Shown: positions 11,270 through 22,992, numbered from the stretch's first letter. The stretch is 64,000 nt of DNA from Ryuthela nishihirai (GCA_038380435.1 JAWZYU010000018.1:47231251-47295250); one strand, 5' to 3'. Translations and numbers: made by a program. Notes: generated from the letters alone by a model not told the origin.

Positions 11270-12814
11270 GGATCTCCTCCTAAAGAGGTACATGATTTTT
11301 CTGAATTCTTAGACCCGACGTTCCCGATTCAGGAGCTTCGACAAGCAATTTCACGTCAAAAATCAACAATATTAGGAGTTGATAACTACTTAGTTTCTTT
11401 AATTTAAAAAAATATCGCAAGATGATTTCTGGGAATTTTTAAATATTCCCAATAACGTATGGATTACAGGACTTTCACCTCCTTCATGGAAAATTGCTCT
11501 GGTAGTTCCGATTTTAAAACCTTGTCAACGACCAAATAATTTTTCATCTTACAGACCATATTTCTCAATTATCCCAATTTGCAAAATTCATGGAAAGATT
11601 AATTGGCAACGCATCAAATGGATAATTCTCTGCTTTTAACCTTTTCCATCAGAGATCAATTGATTCCTTCTTAGGAAAAGCGCTATGCATTCTCTGGTGC
11701 CAAATTATATTTATTATCAACAATTTTTTCAAAGATGACACTTTTGTTTAATCATTAAACTTCACATAGTTAAGGCATATAATATTGCGTATCACAGAGC
11801 TCTCATAGTTAAGGTTTCTGCTTTCGATTTCAAAGGCCATTTCTGACATGGTTGAATGATTATATGTTAAATATCATTTCAAATCAGATGGAGCCAACAA
11901 CTTTCATCTTCACATCCTCAAGATGTAGGTTTACCTCCAAGGAAATGTACTATTGCCTTTACTTTTCAACATTTATACTCAAGATCTTACTCAACGTATA
12001 CAGCCTCCATCGCACTTTATGCGGTTGATATCACAATTTTCTCTTACAGCAAAAATCTGACATATCTCATGAAAATCAGCCAGAATGCACTTGATGAAAT
12101 TCTTTCTTGGACTACGATTGGGGCTTCTATCTTTCTGCTCCAAAATGTCAAACAGTCATAATCACAAGACGTAAACGTAATGTTCCTCTTCCACTTCAAA
12201 TTGGTCCAGAACCAATTTCATGGACACCTTATTTGAAAATCTTAGGTATTACCTTTCAGAACAATGGGACTTAAAGAGAACATTGTTGCAACCTCCGAAT
12301 ATGATATAAACTATTGAATACCATCCGGGGACTATCTTCTCCCAGACGAGGTCTTTCCCGTCATGCTCTTCTACTTCTTGTGAACTCTACTATCCGAGCT
12401 TCATTAGTTTATGGTGCCCCGTTATTATCTACAACTCCTGAAATTACGTGCAAAAAAATTTTACCAGTTTATAATGCTGCTCTTCGGACTGCCACAGGCC
12501 TTCCACGATCCACCAGTCTATCTCTTTTATATGCTGAAACTGGTTCTATTCCGATTCCAAAATATGTTAAACTACTAACTATGAAAGGTGTTGTTCAAGA
12601 ACATGCCTCCCCATACAACTCTACCTATAAATCAACTGTGACACAACCAGATTATCTACGTTTCTATTACTGGAAAAAGAATAGTATTCCATTTCCACTG
12701 GCAGTCCAAGGTTCACTGAGAACAATTAACGTTGAAAACCTTCCAAGCTCAACAAATGTTCCATCACGACCACCATGGATTTCAACACCTATGTTATTAT
12801 TACACAAAGCTTGA
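11270..12814 (+). pseudogene. Non-LTR retrotransposon reverse transcriptase, broken
   Basis: Recognisable pieces: FPIQELRQAISRQKSTILGV (palm/fingers entry), LSPPSWKIALVVPILKPC and RPNNFSSYRP (motif 1-2), and IALYAVDITIFSYSKNL. The last should be YADD, so one catalytic Asp codon has mutated to Val. FHGHLI..LGITF and the 166-residue thumb-like block from 12314 (NTIRGLSSPRRGLSRHALLL, then LVYGAPLLS) follow. The last block is the longest undamaged stretch. The mutated active site and multiple shifts show that the copy is dead. Confidence 0.8.
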
Positions 12815-12909
12815 GCTTCCAACATACTTACTCTATTCCTTCAATTATGAGACTTCAATTATTCCAAGAGGAAATTCAGCAATGCTGATCAACGGCAACC
12901 AATATCGAA

Positions 12910-13446
12910 ACTGATGTGTCTAGATCATCTATTCATGTGGGAATTGGAATCATTTGTCCAGATAATTCTTATGCAGCATCATATCCACCTGAAACATCAG
13001 TTTATACAGCCGAAATATATGCAATTATTTTAGCTGTGGAAAACATAATCAAGGGAGACAGAAATCATTTTATTTTTACTGATAGCCGTTCGACTTTTTT
13101 GGATCTACAAAATACTAACATTAACATCCATTCCGCCATTTTATATTTTCAAGTTCTTGTAAAAGCTTCCGTTTCAAAAACATCGGTCACAAATGTCTGG
13201 ACGCCTGGCCATCAAGGAATTATTTTAAATGAATTGGCTGATTTCATTGCTAAACGAGCACATTGTTATGGCTCTGTTCTTGAAAGTTTCATTCCAGGAT
13301 CAGAAGACATTCGTTATTTCATTGAACACACATATAAAACTCAACTCATTGATCAGTGGAATTCTTCTATATGGGCATCTTATATCCATATGTGCTTATA
13401 CTTTCCAAGACTTCGATTACATGTCTTCTGTTCTAGAGCGTCATAA
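12910..13446 (+). pseudogene. Non-LTR retrotransposon RNase H domain
   Basis: An open stretch of 176 codons reads HVGIGIICPDNSYAASYPPE, TSVYTAEIYAIILAVE, FIFTDSRSTFLDLQ and VWTPGHQGIILNELADFIAK. This gives the RNase H order Glu (AEIYAI), Asp (TDSRS), His (GHQGI) and Asp (LADFIAK). The first Asp should sit just upstream, in the damaged TD.SRSS stretch at 12910. Domain length is close to normal. A frameshift separates it from the cysteine tail CPLCGDPENN at about 13530. Confidence 0.85.
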
Positions 13447-13877
13447 GTTTGGATTACATGACTTAGCCTCAATGTTGCTCCGTTAAATGCATTTTTCTTT
13501 CGTTGTCACATTATTGATAATGACAACTGTCCTCTTTGTGGAGATCCTGAAAACAACAGAACATTATTTATTGCAATGTACTAGTATAGATCATATAAGG
13601 ACTATTTTCTTAAAAATATTACATCGAAAGGATTTTCAACAGTTTGCTCCATATTCCAGCATTGACATCTTCTCACTGCCATTGCCAATTTTGGTATTTG
13701 CTGTGGAATATTTTATTCAAAACTCTCATAGATTTAGATTCTATATATCGTCTTCATTTTTACCACTAATTCTGAACAATGTTTTACTGTAAAATGATTT
13801 TTCAAAGGTTTTTATTCGAATAAATAGCACACCTTGGCTAAAAATCCCATCATCGTCTTAAAAGAAGAAGAAGAAGA
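13447..13877 (+). pseudogene. Non-LTR retrotransposon C-terminal cysteine motif and 3' tail
   Basis: Contains NDNCPLCGDPENNRT, the C..C...E...H/T zinc-like motif common at the C-terminus of I- and R1-group ORF2. The downstream LLQC is in another frame. It then runs into CCCATCATCGTCTTAAAAG and five AAG/GAA units at 13860-13877, which form the retrotransposition tail. Confidence 0.65.
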
Positions 13878-14124
13878 ATTTCCTTTGTTAGAACGAGCTT
13901 CAGACGAATATTTTACATAATTGATATTCTTATTGTAAAATTAAAATTTACATGATATATTGCTATGGTGAATTGGGTTCACGTTGAAAGCAGCATTTTT
14001 CCATCTTCTCCCAACGGATTCAAGAAACTAATCTCTTTGCTTTAAGATAAAGCTCAAAAATGCTTTTAGGTTGGATTGGTAGTAATAAAATATTGTAATT
14101 TACATTTTTGAAATCATCTATTAT

Positions 14125-14205
14125 TCCTAATTTCCACCATTGAAGGACGCTAAATTTGGAAAATTGAAAACTTTATTCTCTTTGAAAACGAGCATTACAT
14201 AGTCG
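14125..14205 (+). repeat. Dispersed repeat, right copy flanking the LINE
   Basis: Partner of 8058-8140 in the same orientation (ATTTCCACCATTGAAGGACG, then GAAAACGAGCATTACATAG). The LINE sits between the two, which suggests that it landed in an older repeated region. Confidence 0.5.
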
Positions 14206-14487
14206 ACTAAGGCAAATGACTTTTTTGTCAGATTTTGAAATGCATAAGAAAAAAATATACGTTTCCAAAAACCTTAAGTAAACTATTTTAAAAAGTAATT
14301 GTTTTATTCCTTGCCTTTTATTTACTTCTCTTGATTCTTACGTAAATATATATATATATAATTATTTTCTTTTTTGGCGCATTTTTATTAAGACATATTA
14401 AACAAATTTTATTTATTGGTTATAATAAAAAAAATTTTAAAAAATAAAAAAAACGGGGTGTGGTAAAACGGGTACAATTGGTGGCCT

Positions 14488-14663
14488 TCTCAGCAAAGGA
14501 TATTTTTTCTTTTCAGTTTGCGTTGTTGAATGCAAATTCAGAGTTTCAATCAAAGCCGGAAAATGAACATGCCACAACATTTGACAAAAGGTTTTCTACT
14601 CTGAAACTTTGAAGAGAGCGAAAAGGACGCAGTTTAGTGATCAAAGTCATCACTTTGGTATTA
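14488..14663 (+). repeat. Direct duplication, about 175 bp, left copy
   Basis: TTCTCAGCAAAGG, then AAAGCCGGAAAATGAAC, TCTACTCTGAAACTTTG and CATCACTTT all recur in order at 15001-15176, 513 bp downstream. Identity by eye is roughly 80 percent. Confidence 0.85.
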
Positions 14664-15000
14664 TTTTCTGCATTATTAGTTTGTAGGTAATGTGGTGTTT
14701 ATGATACGTTCAAAAAGATTATCGTACTCTTATGAACTCACAAAACCGCAAAATAACATTAAATCCATCAACTCTAGCAGGAAAATCGATCTAGAATGGT
14801 AAATGCTATTCAAAAAGAAAATTTAGATTTTCTAAACCAAGGTTTTCCCATATTTTATATAGCCTGAGAACCAGTTTCATTTTTACTTTCGATTAAACTA
14901 CAAAGGCAGGTGCATATAATTTATTTATATTTTTTAAATGGGCAATCGAACTCAATGATTAAGCATTGCATTTTTCTTTCGTTTCAAGACTGAAAAATGC

Positions 15001-15176
15001 TTCTCAGCAAAGGCTATTTGTTTCCTTTCAGTTGGTGCAGTTAAATACAACTTTGGAGTTTCAACCAAAGCCGGAAAATGAACCCAGCACAACATATGAC
15101 AAACGAGTTTCTACTCTGAAACTTTGTGCAAGAGCGAAAAGATGCAGTTTGGTGATCAGAGCCATCACTTTCATAT
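15001..15176 (+). repeat. Direct duplication, about 175 bp, right copy
   Basis: See the copy at 14488-14663. An 89-residue open frame crosses this copy, but the same frame is broken in the other, so no gene is called. Confidence 0.85.
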
Positions 15177-15567
15177 ATAAAGATTTATACTTGGGACTAG
15201 AGATGTCTTTTTCAAAAGGTATTAACATCTTGTGAAATGTGATCATCATCATTTGTTGGTTTTGGGGTCTTCTCCAAACTACTTTAACCCTGTTTCGGTA
15301 ATGCGCAATAACATTCTATCACCTTTTTTAGATCAAAACATATAGCAAACATTCCTATTTCATTCGGGAGATAGTTCCACCGTGGTTAATATTTTTCTAA
15401 GAGAGAAGTTAGTTTTAACCAAATAAAATGACAAAGAATAGAAATATATGTATTTTGAATAAAGGTAATTTTTTCGTCAGTTAACTGTAAGGAGATATTA
15501 TTTGTGACTGACTCACGGGAAGAAATCCTCAAATCAGTTTTTAGTATTATTTTCTTATGATGCTGAT

Positions 15568-16083
15568 TAGATATGAGTTCAGGCTCAATTTTGAAGCTCG
15601 AACCCAATTTGGGAATATATTTAACTGACTCATAAGATATATATATATACAGAAATGTATATCGCTAATCACTATTTCATCTTATGTTATTAATTATAAT
15701 CATTTTATGATCCAATTAAAAAGCTATTACTATTTAAAACGAAAAGTATTAGAAATATTAGTAGAAAGTGAAAGTCAGTGGGCAACAATCCGTATAAACA
15801 TAAAGAGTTTTTCGTTTATTAAAGATGGAGAACGCAAAAAATAGTGAAAAGCCTCATGGTGCATATTTTTATTTATTAAAGAATGATTAAAGCGTTGAAA
15901 TCATATTCAAAAATTTTCATACAATTTTACTTACTTTTTTTTCACAATTGCAAGAAAGTTTGAAACAAATTATTTTGAGCCCGAGAGTGCCAGAGCCAGA
16001 AGTCGACTGTGCGATTTTGAACAGGCGAGAATCAGGCGTGCTCGGGCTCAGCTGGTCAAAGCCCGAGGCCGAACTCATTTCTA
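15568..16083. mobile_element. hAT-type non-autonomous element, family hAT-M1
   Basis: The left end TAGATATGAGTTCAGGCTC matches the reverse complement of the right end, TAGAAATGAGTTCGGCCTCG. It is flanked by an 8-bp duplication with one mismatch: ATGCTGAT (15560-15567) and ATCCTGAT (16084-16091). The left duplication fits the hAT target preference nTnnnnAn. GGGCTC/GAGCCC motifs recur near both ends. No transposase is encoded in its 516 bp. A second copy is at 62038-62539. Confidence 0.75.
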
Positions 16084-16340
16084 ATCCTGATTTAATAAGC
16101 AAACATTTCTGATTAAGTAAACGTTTAACTTTATCATCATTTGATAAGAATGATTCAAACGAAGGAATAAAAATGTTTCGTTTGTTATAGTGTCAAATGA
16201 AATACAGACAGTAAATTCAGTTATCCATGGGCAGGTTTTCCTGGTGCGTGTTATTTATTCCTATGTGACAAAACAATGGCTTGAGAATATAACAAAAAAT
16301 AAGAATTCATTACAGTAAAACGTGATTAATTCTAAACTCC

Positions 16341-17078
16341 GGGGCGGAGATGGTTCAGTCAACAGCGCACCAGGCTCGTAATCTCTAGTTTCCAGGTTCG
16401 AGTCCCACCTGAGCCAACGCTGAGATTTATCTCTGCAACGCTCTATACCTTACCCTCGGATAGAAAGGGAACACCGATGGGCCTGGAAAGACCGTCGTCC
16501 GTCAGATGGGACGTTACGCCGTGACTTTTTCGGAGCCGTTGGGTTCCAAAATTATGAGGGGCCAAAAAAACGCATTTACATGTACTTCTAAATTTTATAA
16601 TAATAAATTATTTATTATAAGTACAAAGTGCGGTACATATCTACATACAACTTGTAAAAACACCGAGTATATTATAAATATTACATAATTTTTCTCGCCT
16701 CTTTCGTCGCAAAATCTTTAATAACGTCATCAAAATTGACCGAGGCTATTTCATTCAATTTTAACCAAAATTTCGTTTTTTACGATGAGCTTTTCGTGAA
16801 CCTCGGGGCCTTTTAAAGCGCGGGGCCGGGTTCCAGGAAACGCGCTGAACCTGCTTCGTGCCGGCCCTCGCCGTGACACCTTGTGTGAGAGAACCATACC
16901 CTGTGCGTATTAAAGAACACGCTGGATCTTGACGGAAGGCTACCATCTGTCTCTCATCAGCCGTCCTTTGATTCCCTTCCTCCCAACCTTCGCTTAGGCT
17001 TCGGGGTCCTTGTGACCTGACCATATAGTCGATTATGTCCAAAAAGTGAGGCGTAGAGGTGAAAAAACCTCAATCCAA
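16341..17078 (+). repeat. SINE-A copy (plus), full length, split by a 344-bp insertion
   Basis: The head at 16341-16410 has an A-box-like TGGTTCAGTC..CAGCGC and a perfect B box GGTTCGAGTCCC. The body runs to 16525, stops at GTTACGCCGTGAC, and resumes at 16870 with GCCGTGACACC. Removing the insert restores the SINE-A order seen in other copies. The 3' part (CTACCATCTGTCTC, GGCTTCGGGGTCCTTGTGAC) ends about 17078. Confidence 0.9.
16526..16869. mobile_element. 344-bp insertion inside SINE-A, probable non-autonomous hAT element
   Basis: Flanked by a perfect 8-bp duplication, GCCGTGAC (16518-16525 and 16870-16877); CGCCGTGAC gives 9 bp if one more base is counted. On the minus strand it starts GAGGGCCGGCAC and contains GGCCCCGCGCTTTAAAAGGC, wording common in non-autonomous hAT elements. 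The other end (TTTTTCGGAGCCG) does not form a convincing inverted repeat. A retroposed sequence ending in A5 on the minus strand is therefore the alternative. Confidence 0.6.
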
Positions 17079-17930
17079 ACTCTTTTCATAGAAATTTTCG
17101 CATAATTCGAATTTTCTTTTAATAAGCAAATTTGATACAAAAGTTCCTGTATAATTCGAAACCCTTGTTGATTCGTAATTCAAATAATTAGTCCTGCGCT
17201 CATAATATCATTATATTTGTACCTGAATAATAAAAAAAATATATATATTATATATTTGACAATACAAGGATTAAACAAATACAATAACGAAAGATAAGAT
17301 GATAATGAAGCATCGATTAAACCACTGCAGGCGTAGGAAGATGATATTTTCAAATTTGGACATATTTCAGCAATATTTGTCAGGTATACACGATAGGCCA
17401 GTGGCAATATGTGAAAAATTTGGTAACATTAATTATGAAACACATCGCTATAGGGAATTCTCAGAAGATTTTTTATCAATTGGTGAAATAAGATTTTATG
17501 TTCAATTTTGGTAATAAATTTTTTGAAATTGAATTGAATATCACATTATATGGCAAACCACTTCTATTTTTATTTTCTAATTTCATGTTTGTGATTTTAT
17601 TTAATAGATAATTATCTTTTGAGTGAGTTTCATTAATTAGGTTTTCCTTAATTAAAAACTTTTTTCAGTCCTTCGAATTTTGAATTAACAATATTTTACC
17701 TTCCACGTTTCAAAAAAAAAAGGAAAAAAAAATCATTAAATAGTTTTACATAACAGTACATAATTGTAATTTCTGCTCTCATCAATCATTTTTATTGATT
17801 CAGGATTTTAAATCAATTCACTAGCTCTAGCTTCTCCATCACAATTCGCCTGCAACAATGGAATAAATTTAAAGCATAACAATGTAGAATAAATAATACG
17901 TAAAAGAAATAAATAAAAAAGTACAACTAA
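17079..17930. other. AT-rich intronic DNA, nothing recognised
   Basis: Short open frames only, no known family. TA-rich run near 17240. Confidence 0.4.
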
Positions 17931-17936
17931 TTGATA

Positions 17937-18062
17937 ATAAAATATATAAAAAGGTAGAATAAATAATAAATAACAATAAAATATATAAAAAGGTAGAATA
18001 AATAATAAATAACAATAAAATATATAAAAAGGTAGAATAAATAATAAATAACAATAAAATAA
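17937..18062. repeat. Minisatellite, 39-bp unit, about 3.2 copies
   Basis: Unit GGTAGAATAAATAATAAATA plus ACAATAAAATATATAAAAA. Copies are nearly identical. The 39-bp period (13 codons) creates open frames on the minus strand that are not genes. Confidence 0.92.
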
Positions 18063-18319
18063 TTAAACCAGAAGGACGATATCACCTCTGGCGCATATGA
18101 GAATCTCATTTACAAAGAGAAAGAGGTTTTTTCTTTATCTACTGTTTCATTCCTTAAAAGTTTCAATTTGAGATAACGGATGATGGGAAATATGCTAATA
18201 GTATTTTATTAGAAATTATACAACATAAAAGTATTCGTCTTTTAATTCTTAAATCTAAAAAGTTGTATTTTCTCCCACCTGTCTTAGAAAAGTGGATACA
18301 TTATTGCTGTCAGTTGTGG

Positions 18320-18519
18320 GTTATGGGTTGTTTTACCTCTGAGCGGCACTTTTTTGCACACCATGGGCTAAATGGCCAGGTCACATGGACCCCGAAGGCT
18401 CAGAGAAGGTTGGGGCAGGGGACCCACTGGAACAGCTGTTGGGAGACAGATGGTAGCCTCCCGTCAAGGCTATCCAGCGTGTTCTTTAACGTGCACAGGG
18501 TATGGCTCTCCCACACACA
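18320..18519 (-). repeat. SINE-A copy (minus), 5' truncated
   Basis: Begins at the 3' end (GGGTTGTTTTACCTCTGAGC) and runs through AACAGCTGTTGGGAGACAG to GTATGGCTCTCCCACACAC. The tRNA head is missing. It is nearly identical to the copies at 31655 and 43260 over the shared part. Confidence 0.93.
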
Positions 18520-19830
18520 AACTCGTAGACCATCATGGAAAACTCAGCATCCAGTGTAAGAACCCTGATTTATATGACAATTGATAACTTAAGAGTATAT
18601 AAAATTATAGAGAATAAAGTATAAATATTTTATAAAACACATCATGAAGTTTTAGGACGAAAATGTAAATTATGCAGGTATTAGAGCGTGAATAGGAGAG
18701 AATAATAAAATAATGACATTTAGCTCATTCGATTATTAGGAGTGTGTGGAACTATTCACAAAATTTGAATTTATCAGGCTTGTTCCACAATGATCTATCC
18801 TCGGGAGTAAAATTAAACAAATATGTTGCTGTTGCCATGTGCATATTAGATATAGACTAATGCATTTTGGGATAAACGCTCAGCTTGTTGGAAGTAGCGA
18901 CTTTGTAGGTCAAAGCGCCCTGTTTCATGCCTTACGGCCTGAGAGATAAGGGAATTAAGGTCACTAATGAACTTACTTAACTAGTTTACTAATTGCCCAT
19001 CTAATTACACTAGTAAGCATAGCAAATGTATAATTACTACTTAATTACAAACTAACTCTGCTCGGCTAATTAACTAAGAAATTAAAGCACTTATGGGAGA
19101 AGATCATAACGTGTAAATTCGTCTTTTGAGTGTGTAATCTCTTTAAAGTTCACAACTTGCTTTGTCAGGGATTCAGCGAACATTAATTCCTCATAGTTTG
19201 GTTTGAGTGATATACATTCCGCATTTGTCACCTTGTCAACAGATTTAGGTAAGTAATTAATTTGTATTTCGTACGATATTTTCTTAACTCTTACTAACGC
19301 AGCCTTTAAAATATATTTGGAATGATTAAGCACTTCAAAGTGATATCGAAATTTAGTTTCCTAATTAACTGATGATGCTAATTACAGATATCTGAAAGAT
19401 ATTCTAATGCTTTCACCAGATAAAATAAATATAGGTAGTATAATTTGAATTTTGTGGAATCTTTCGCTTGTGATCAGTTCCATATTTTGTTTTCTATTGC
19501 TGAGGGAAATAATTTTTTTTATAGGGGAGCGACTCAGAGTCTTTTATGTATCGCAGACACCCGGATAGATCAATATTCTTACTAAGCTTAATAAAGTGAG
19601 CCCCATTCGAAAATTCTTCTTAACCTTGACCATTAAAATATTAAAAATACCGCAATAAACAGCAAAGTAAATCAGTTGGAAATAAATATTTTAAGAGAAT
19701 ATATTTTAACTTAGAATATTGTTCGCAACGAATTTACACATAGCGTTAATATAATTATAATCACTTTACCTCATGTATATGAACGGAATGTTAAATTTAA
19801 AGCTCTATAAATTTAAAAATACGCTTTATG
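18520..19830. other. AT-rich intronic DNA, nothing recognised
   Basis: No known repeat or coding signal. The minus-strand frame at 19091-19333 (80 codons) resembles nothing I know. Confidence 0.4.
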
Positions 19831-19834
19831 AACA

Positions 19835-20205
19835 AAATGCGACGAAATATAAATTAAAGATCTCAATCAATTCTATCTGACTGTCGATTTTTAATGATAT
19901 TTCTCCGATATTTACAGAGTTATGGAAGTTTGAACAATTAACAAAAAAAGTCAAAATAATTTACTTTTGAAGTTTATTGAAATTGAAATAAGAAGTATTA
20001 TTTCAAACTATTTCATGAATAACTACACATTATAAAGGTGTAAATAATTCCTTCAATATTAATTTAATTTTTTGATTAATTCCTAGAAACTCATTGCTGC
20101 TCTGAAATGTTTAAACCTCCATATCTTTAGAAATATTGAACAAATTATTGGAAATAGAGATTTAGATTCGATTGCGATCATTGAATTATCTATAGCCACA
20201 TTTGC
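19835..20205. repeat. Diverged fold-back repeat related to the one at 48308-48868
   Basis: The left arm (AAAGATCTCAATCAATTCTA, then ATATTTCTCCG, TATGGAAGTTTGAACAATTA) matches the reverse complement of about 20085-20200 (ATCGCAATCGAATCTAAATC, then ATATGGAGGTTTAAACATTT). Both resemble the arms of the better preserved element at 48308-48868. Confidence 0.55.
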
Positions 20206-22322
20206 TCATAATGCGCTTATTTTTAGACGTTATAGATCTTCGAAATCAACTTTCCATTGACAAATCATGAGGAGGAGTGTTCATAATTCAATGATCACTG
20301 AGTGTATGCTTTTGAGCGTCAGACTTCACGGACTACTAACGACGCTTTCAAGGATCACTTGGAGACCGTAGATTGGAAAATTGTTCAAGGCAGTTTTTCA
20401 AAGCGTTAACTCAAGATTTAGAGTAGTGACGCCTTAATAGTAAATCATTTATTCTTTACGGAGTGGAGCTTTGTAACGGCTACTGAAAATTAATCACCTT
20501 GCATAGAAAGGAAGGTGCAATATGTAGGATGGTCATATCATAAAGAGCGAAAAAGGGAACATTATCGTGGCAAAAGAGGATATATTTCCTTCTTTAGCTC
20601 CTTTAAAGAAACTAACTATTGTTTTAGATTTGTCTTCTGTCTACTGGTTAGCGACTCTTTTATGTTTTTAGAGATAAAAGAAAAGTCCTTTCTGCGTTAA
20701 ATAGGTACTAATAAAATGTTGCGATTGGTGAATATGATGTATGGATCTTCTCATAGATTCAACATCCATCGTTAATAAATCTAATTTGAACAAATTGACT
20801 TTCGCATTTCATTGACTTTTGAAATATCATTATTTTCGAGATAGTTGTTCAAAAATAAAATCATTTTTTATATACAGAACTAATTCAGTTTGCGGGTGAT
20901 TATTACATTATTATTGATTTGTAAGTTTATACTATCAGTGATATTTTTATCAGGCAAAAAATTCCAAAAAGCAAATAAACAAATAAATAAATAAATAAAT
21001 AAATAAATCCTAAAATCTGATGAATAGTATCATTTTTTTGTTTAGATAAGAAAATGTTTTTTTTTTTAATAGAGGCGGGAGAGGGGGCGAGGGGTTGGAA
21101 ATTTTGCCGAAAAATATTTTCAATGCAAATTTACGTGGCTTCTGCCGCTATTGCTTCTCTGTACATACATCGTACGCCTTCATATTTAAAAAAAAAAGCA
21201 CAGAACCTTACTGAAAATAAGTTTTTTTTTGTAAAACACACAAACATGACAATATTCATTTATCTGTTTCCATATGCATTTGTTTCAAACGTTAGAGTGT
21301 CACCTACTTCAACGATTGCTATTCGTAAACCCAGGTGATGCACTCACATCTAGACTCTAATCATATTCCTGTCCTCTTACTATGTCTCTCTTTGCTTGTA
21401 GTCCCTTAAGTATTTCATCTAGATTATTATATGACAAAGGGCTTTATTTTTCTAATACTGCTCTGTGTGGTCTGTAATCTATTTTTCCCTGCGTCCTCTT
21501 TTTCCCATGTGGTGCTCAAAGCATATGAGACCTCAAGCTTTCTTTGTGGAATATTTGCAATTTCATTCCGATTTCCTGGCGAGCGACCAGGTTCTATATG
21601 CATAAATCATTTATGACAAATGCACTGCTGAAACAGCTTCTTTGTGAAAAATTTGCATTCGTGGTGATTGTAATCGCCGAGCTGCTAGGGCTCATTCTTC
21701 AACCTAGTAAGCTCAACTCTGATTTCGTCACTGAAGTGGTATTCCATTTAAGCACTCTGTTTGTCACTTTCCCTTATGTTTTCCGCATTGTACAATCTCT
21801 AGATTTTGCTTTGGGGGATAAACTGCTTTCTTTCTCAATGAATAAGCAATTTTTAAATTTGAATTACTCAGTCGTACGATTACATTTAAATGACGTTAGA
21901 AAGGGTGTAAAATGTTAAAGAAAAAAAAAAACTAAAACAAATATGTAACGAGATCTTTCCTTCTATATTCTAGAAAGAGTACCTTAAATTTAATCAAAAT
22001 AATTCATTATATTTATCAAAAATTATTTTTAAAAGTCTTTTTAACAATAGAAAATTCTTTATCGACTTTTCTTTGTTGAAAATAATTTTTATTGGCATAT
22101 TTTAATATTAAATACTGAGGCAGCTTTTTTTTTATAATCTAATTTCTGATTTTTGATAATCTATTACAGCTGTTCCAAAATAATTTGTATCTCAAAGCAC
22201 CATTTTACCGTTTAGAAAAATTATTTCAAATAATTCATAAAAATGCAAATAATTATTCCTGTATAAAACCAGTCGAAAACTAGATGGCGTTAGCACCCCA
22301 GTTATCAGTTTGATAAACCAAA
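20206..22322. other. Intronic DNA, AAAT microsatellite and an unrecognised open region
   Basis: Carries an (AAAT)n run at about 20972-21008. The region 21350-21920 has overlapping open frames on the plus strand (up to 124 codons). On the minus strand it gives an interrupted reading including NNLDEILKGLQAKRDIVRGQ. This could be a worn retroelement, but I could not assign it. Confidence 0.35.
20972..21008. repeat. (AAAT)n microsatellite
   Basis: About nine tetranucleotide units, nearly perfect. Confidence 0.95.
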
Positions 22323-22334
22323 CCCCACGCTGGG

Positions 22335-22716
22335 TTGGATTGTTTTACCTCTGAGAGGCACTTTTTTGCACACCATGAGCTAAATGGTCAGGTCACATGG
22401 ACCCTGAAATCTCAGAGAAGGTTGAGGGATGGGATCCAACGGAACAGCTGTTGGGAGACAGATGGTAGCCTCCCGTCAAGGCTATCCAGCGTGTTCTTTA
22501 ACGTGCACAGAGTATGGCTCTCCCACACACGGTGTCATGGCTTAACGTCCCATCCGACGGACGGCGGCCTTTCCAAGCACATCGGTGTCCCCTACTGACC
22601 GTGGGAAGGGCGGGTAATTTTGCGGAGATAAATCTCAACGCTGACCCAGCTGGGACTCGAACCTGGGAACTACAGATTACGAGCCTGGCGCGCTACCGAC
22701 TGAGCTCCTCCCCACC
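22335..22716 (-). repeat. SINE-A copy (minus), full length, with target duplication
   Basis: The 3' end is TTGTTTTACCTCTGAGAGG. The tRNA-like head on the minus strand has the B box GGTTCGAGTCCC and the A-box region CTCAGTCGGTAGCGCGCC. It is flanked by CCCCACGCTGGG (22323-22334) and CCCCACGTTGGG (22717-22728), a 12-bp duplication with one difference. Confidence 0.95.
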
Positions 22717-22992
22717 CCCCACGTTGGGAACCACTGATGTATTAAATCAGTCTGATGGAAAAAATAAGATTGTTTCCATCATTAATCGAATTTTTTAGTA
22801 TCGAACAAATGTAAGATTAGAAAATGCAGAATCTTGATATGTCGCTCTTTGTTATATCCTTATCATTTCCATGTACGTACAAACAGTCAGTTCAATAAAT
22901 AGTCGCAATACGTTAGAATGTAACGTCGATTCTTTTCACAACCTTGCATTATTTATAGGTTATGATTTTTTTTATTTGTTTAATTTGTTATT

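Larger units (their letters stand above)
8640..13877 (+). mobile_element. Non-LTR retrotransposon with ORF1, endonuclease, reverse transcriptase and RNase H (I/LOA-like), decayed
   Basis: Domain order on the plus strand is: a gag-like ORF1 with zinc knuckles (about 8.7-9.8 kb), an AP endonuclease (9959-10740), reverse transcriptase (about 11.3-12.8 kb), RNase H (12.9-13.4 kb), a cysteine-rich tail, and a 3' end CATCATCGTCTTAAAAGAAG followed by a short AAG run. RNase H after the RT is characteristic of the I/R1/LOA group of LINEs. All frames are interrupted. The 5' edge is a guess, placed where the ORF1-like reading begins. Confidence 0.8.

Noticed and set aside
22514..22798. 94-codon open frame (and similar frames at 18263, 31638, 33436, 43262, 52837)
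   Set aside because: All are the same SINE-A sequence read through; the recurring peptide simply reflects the repeat.
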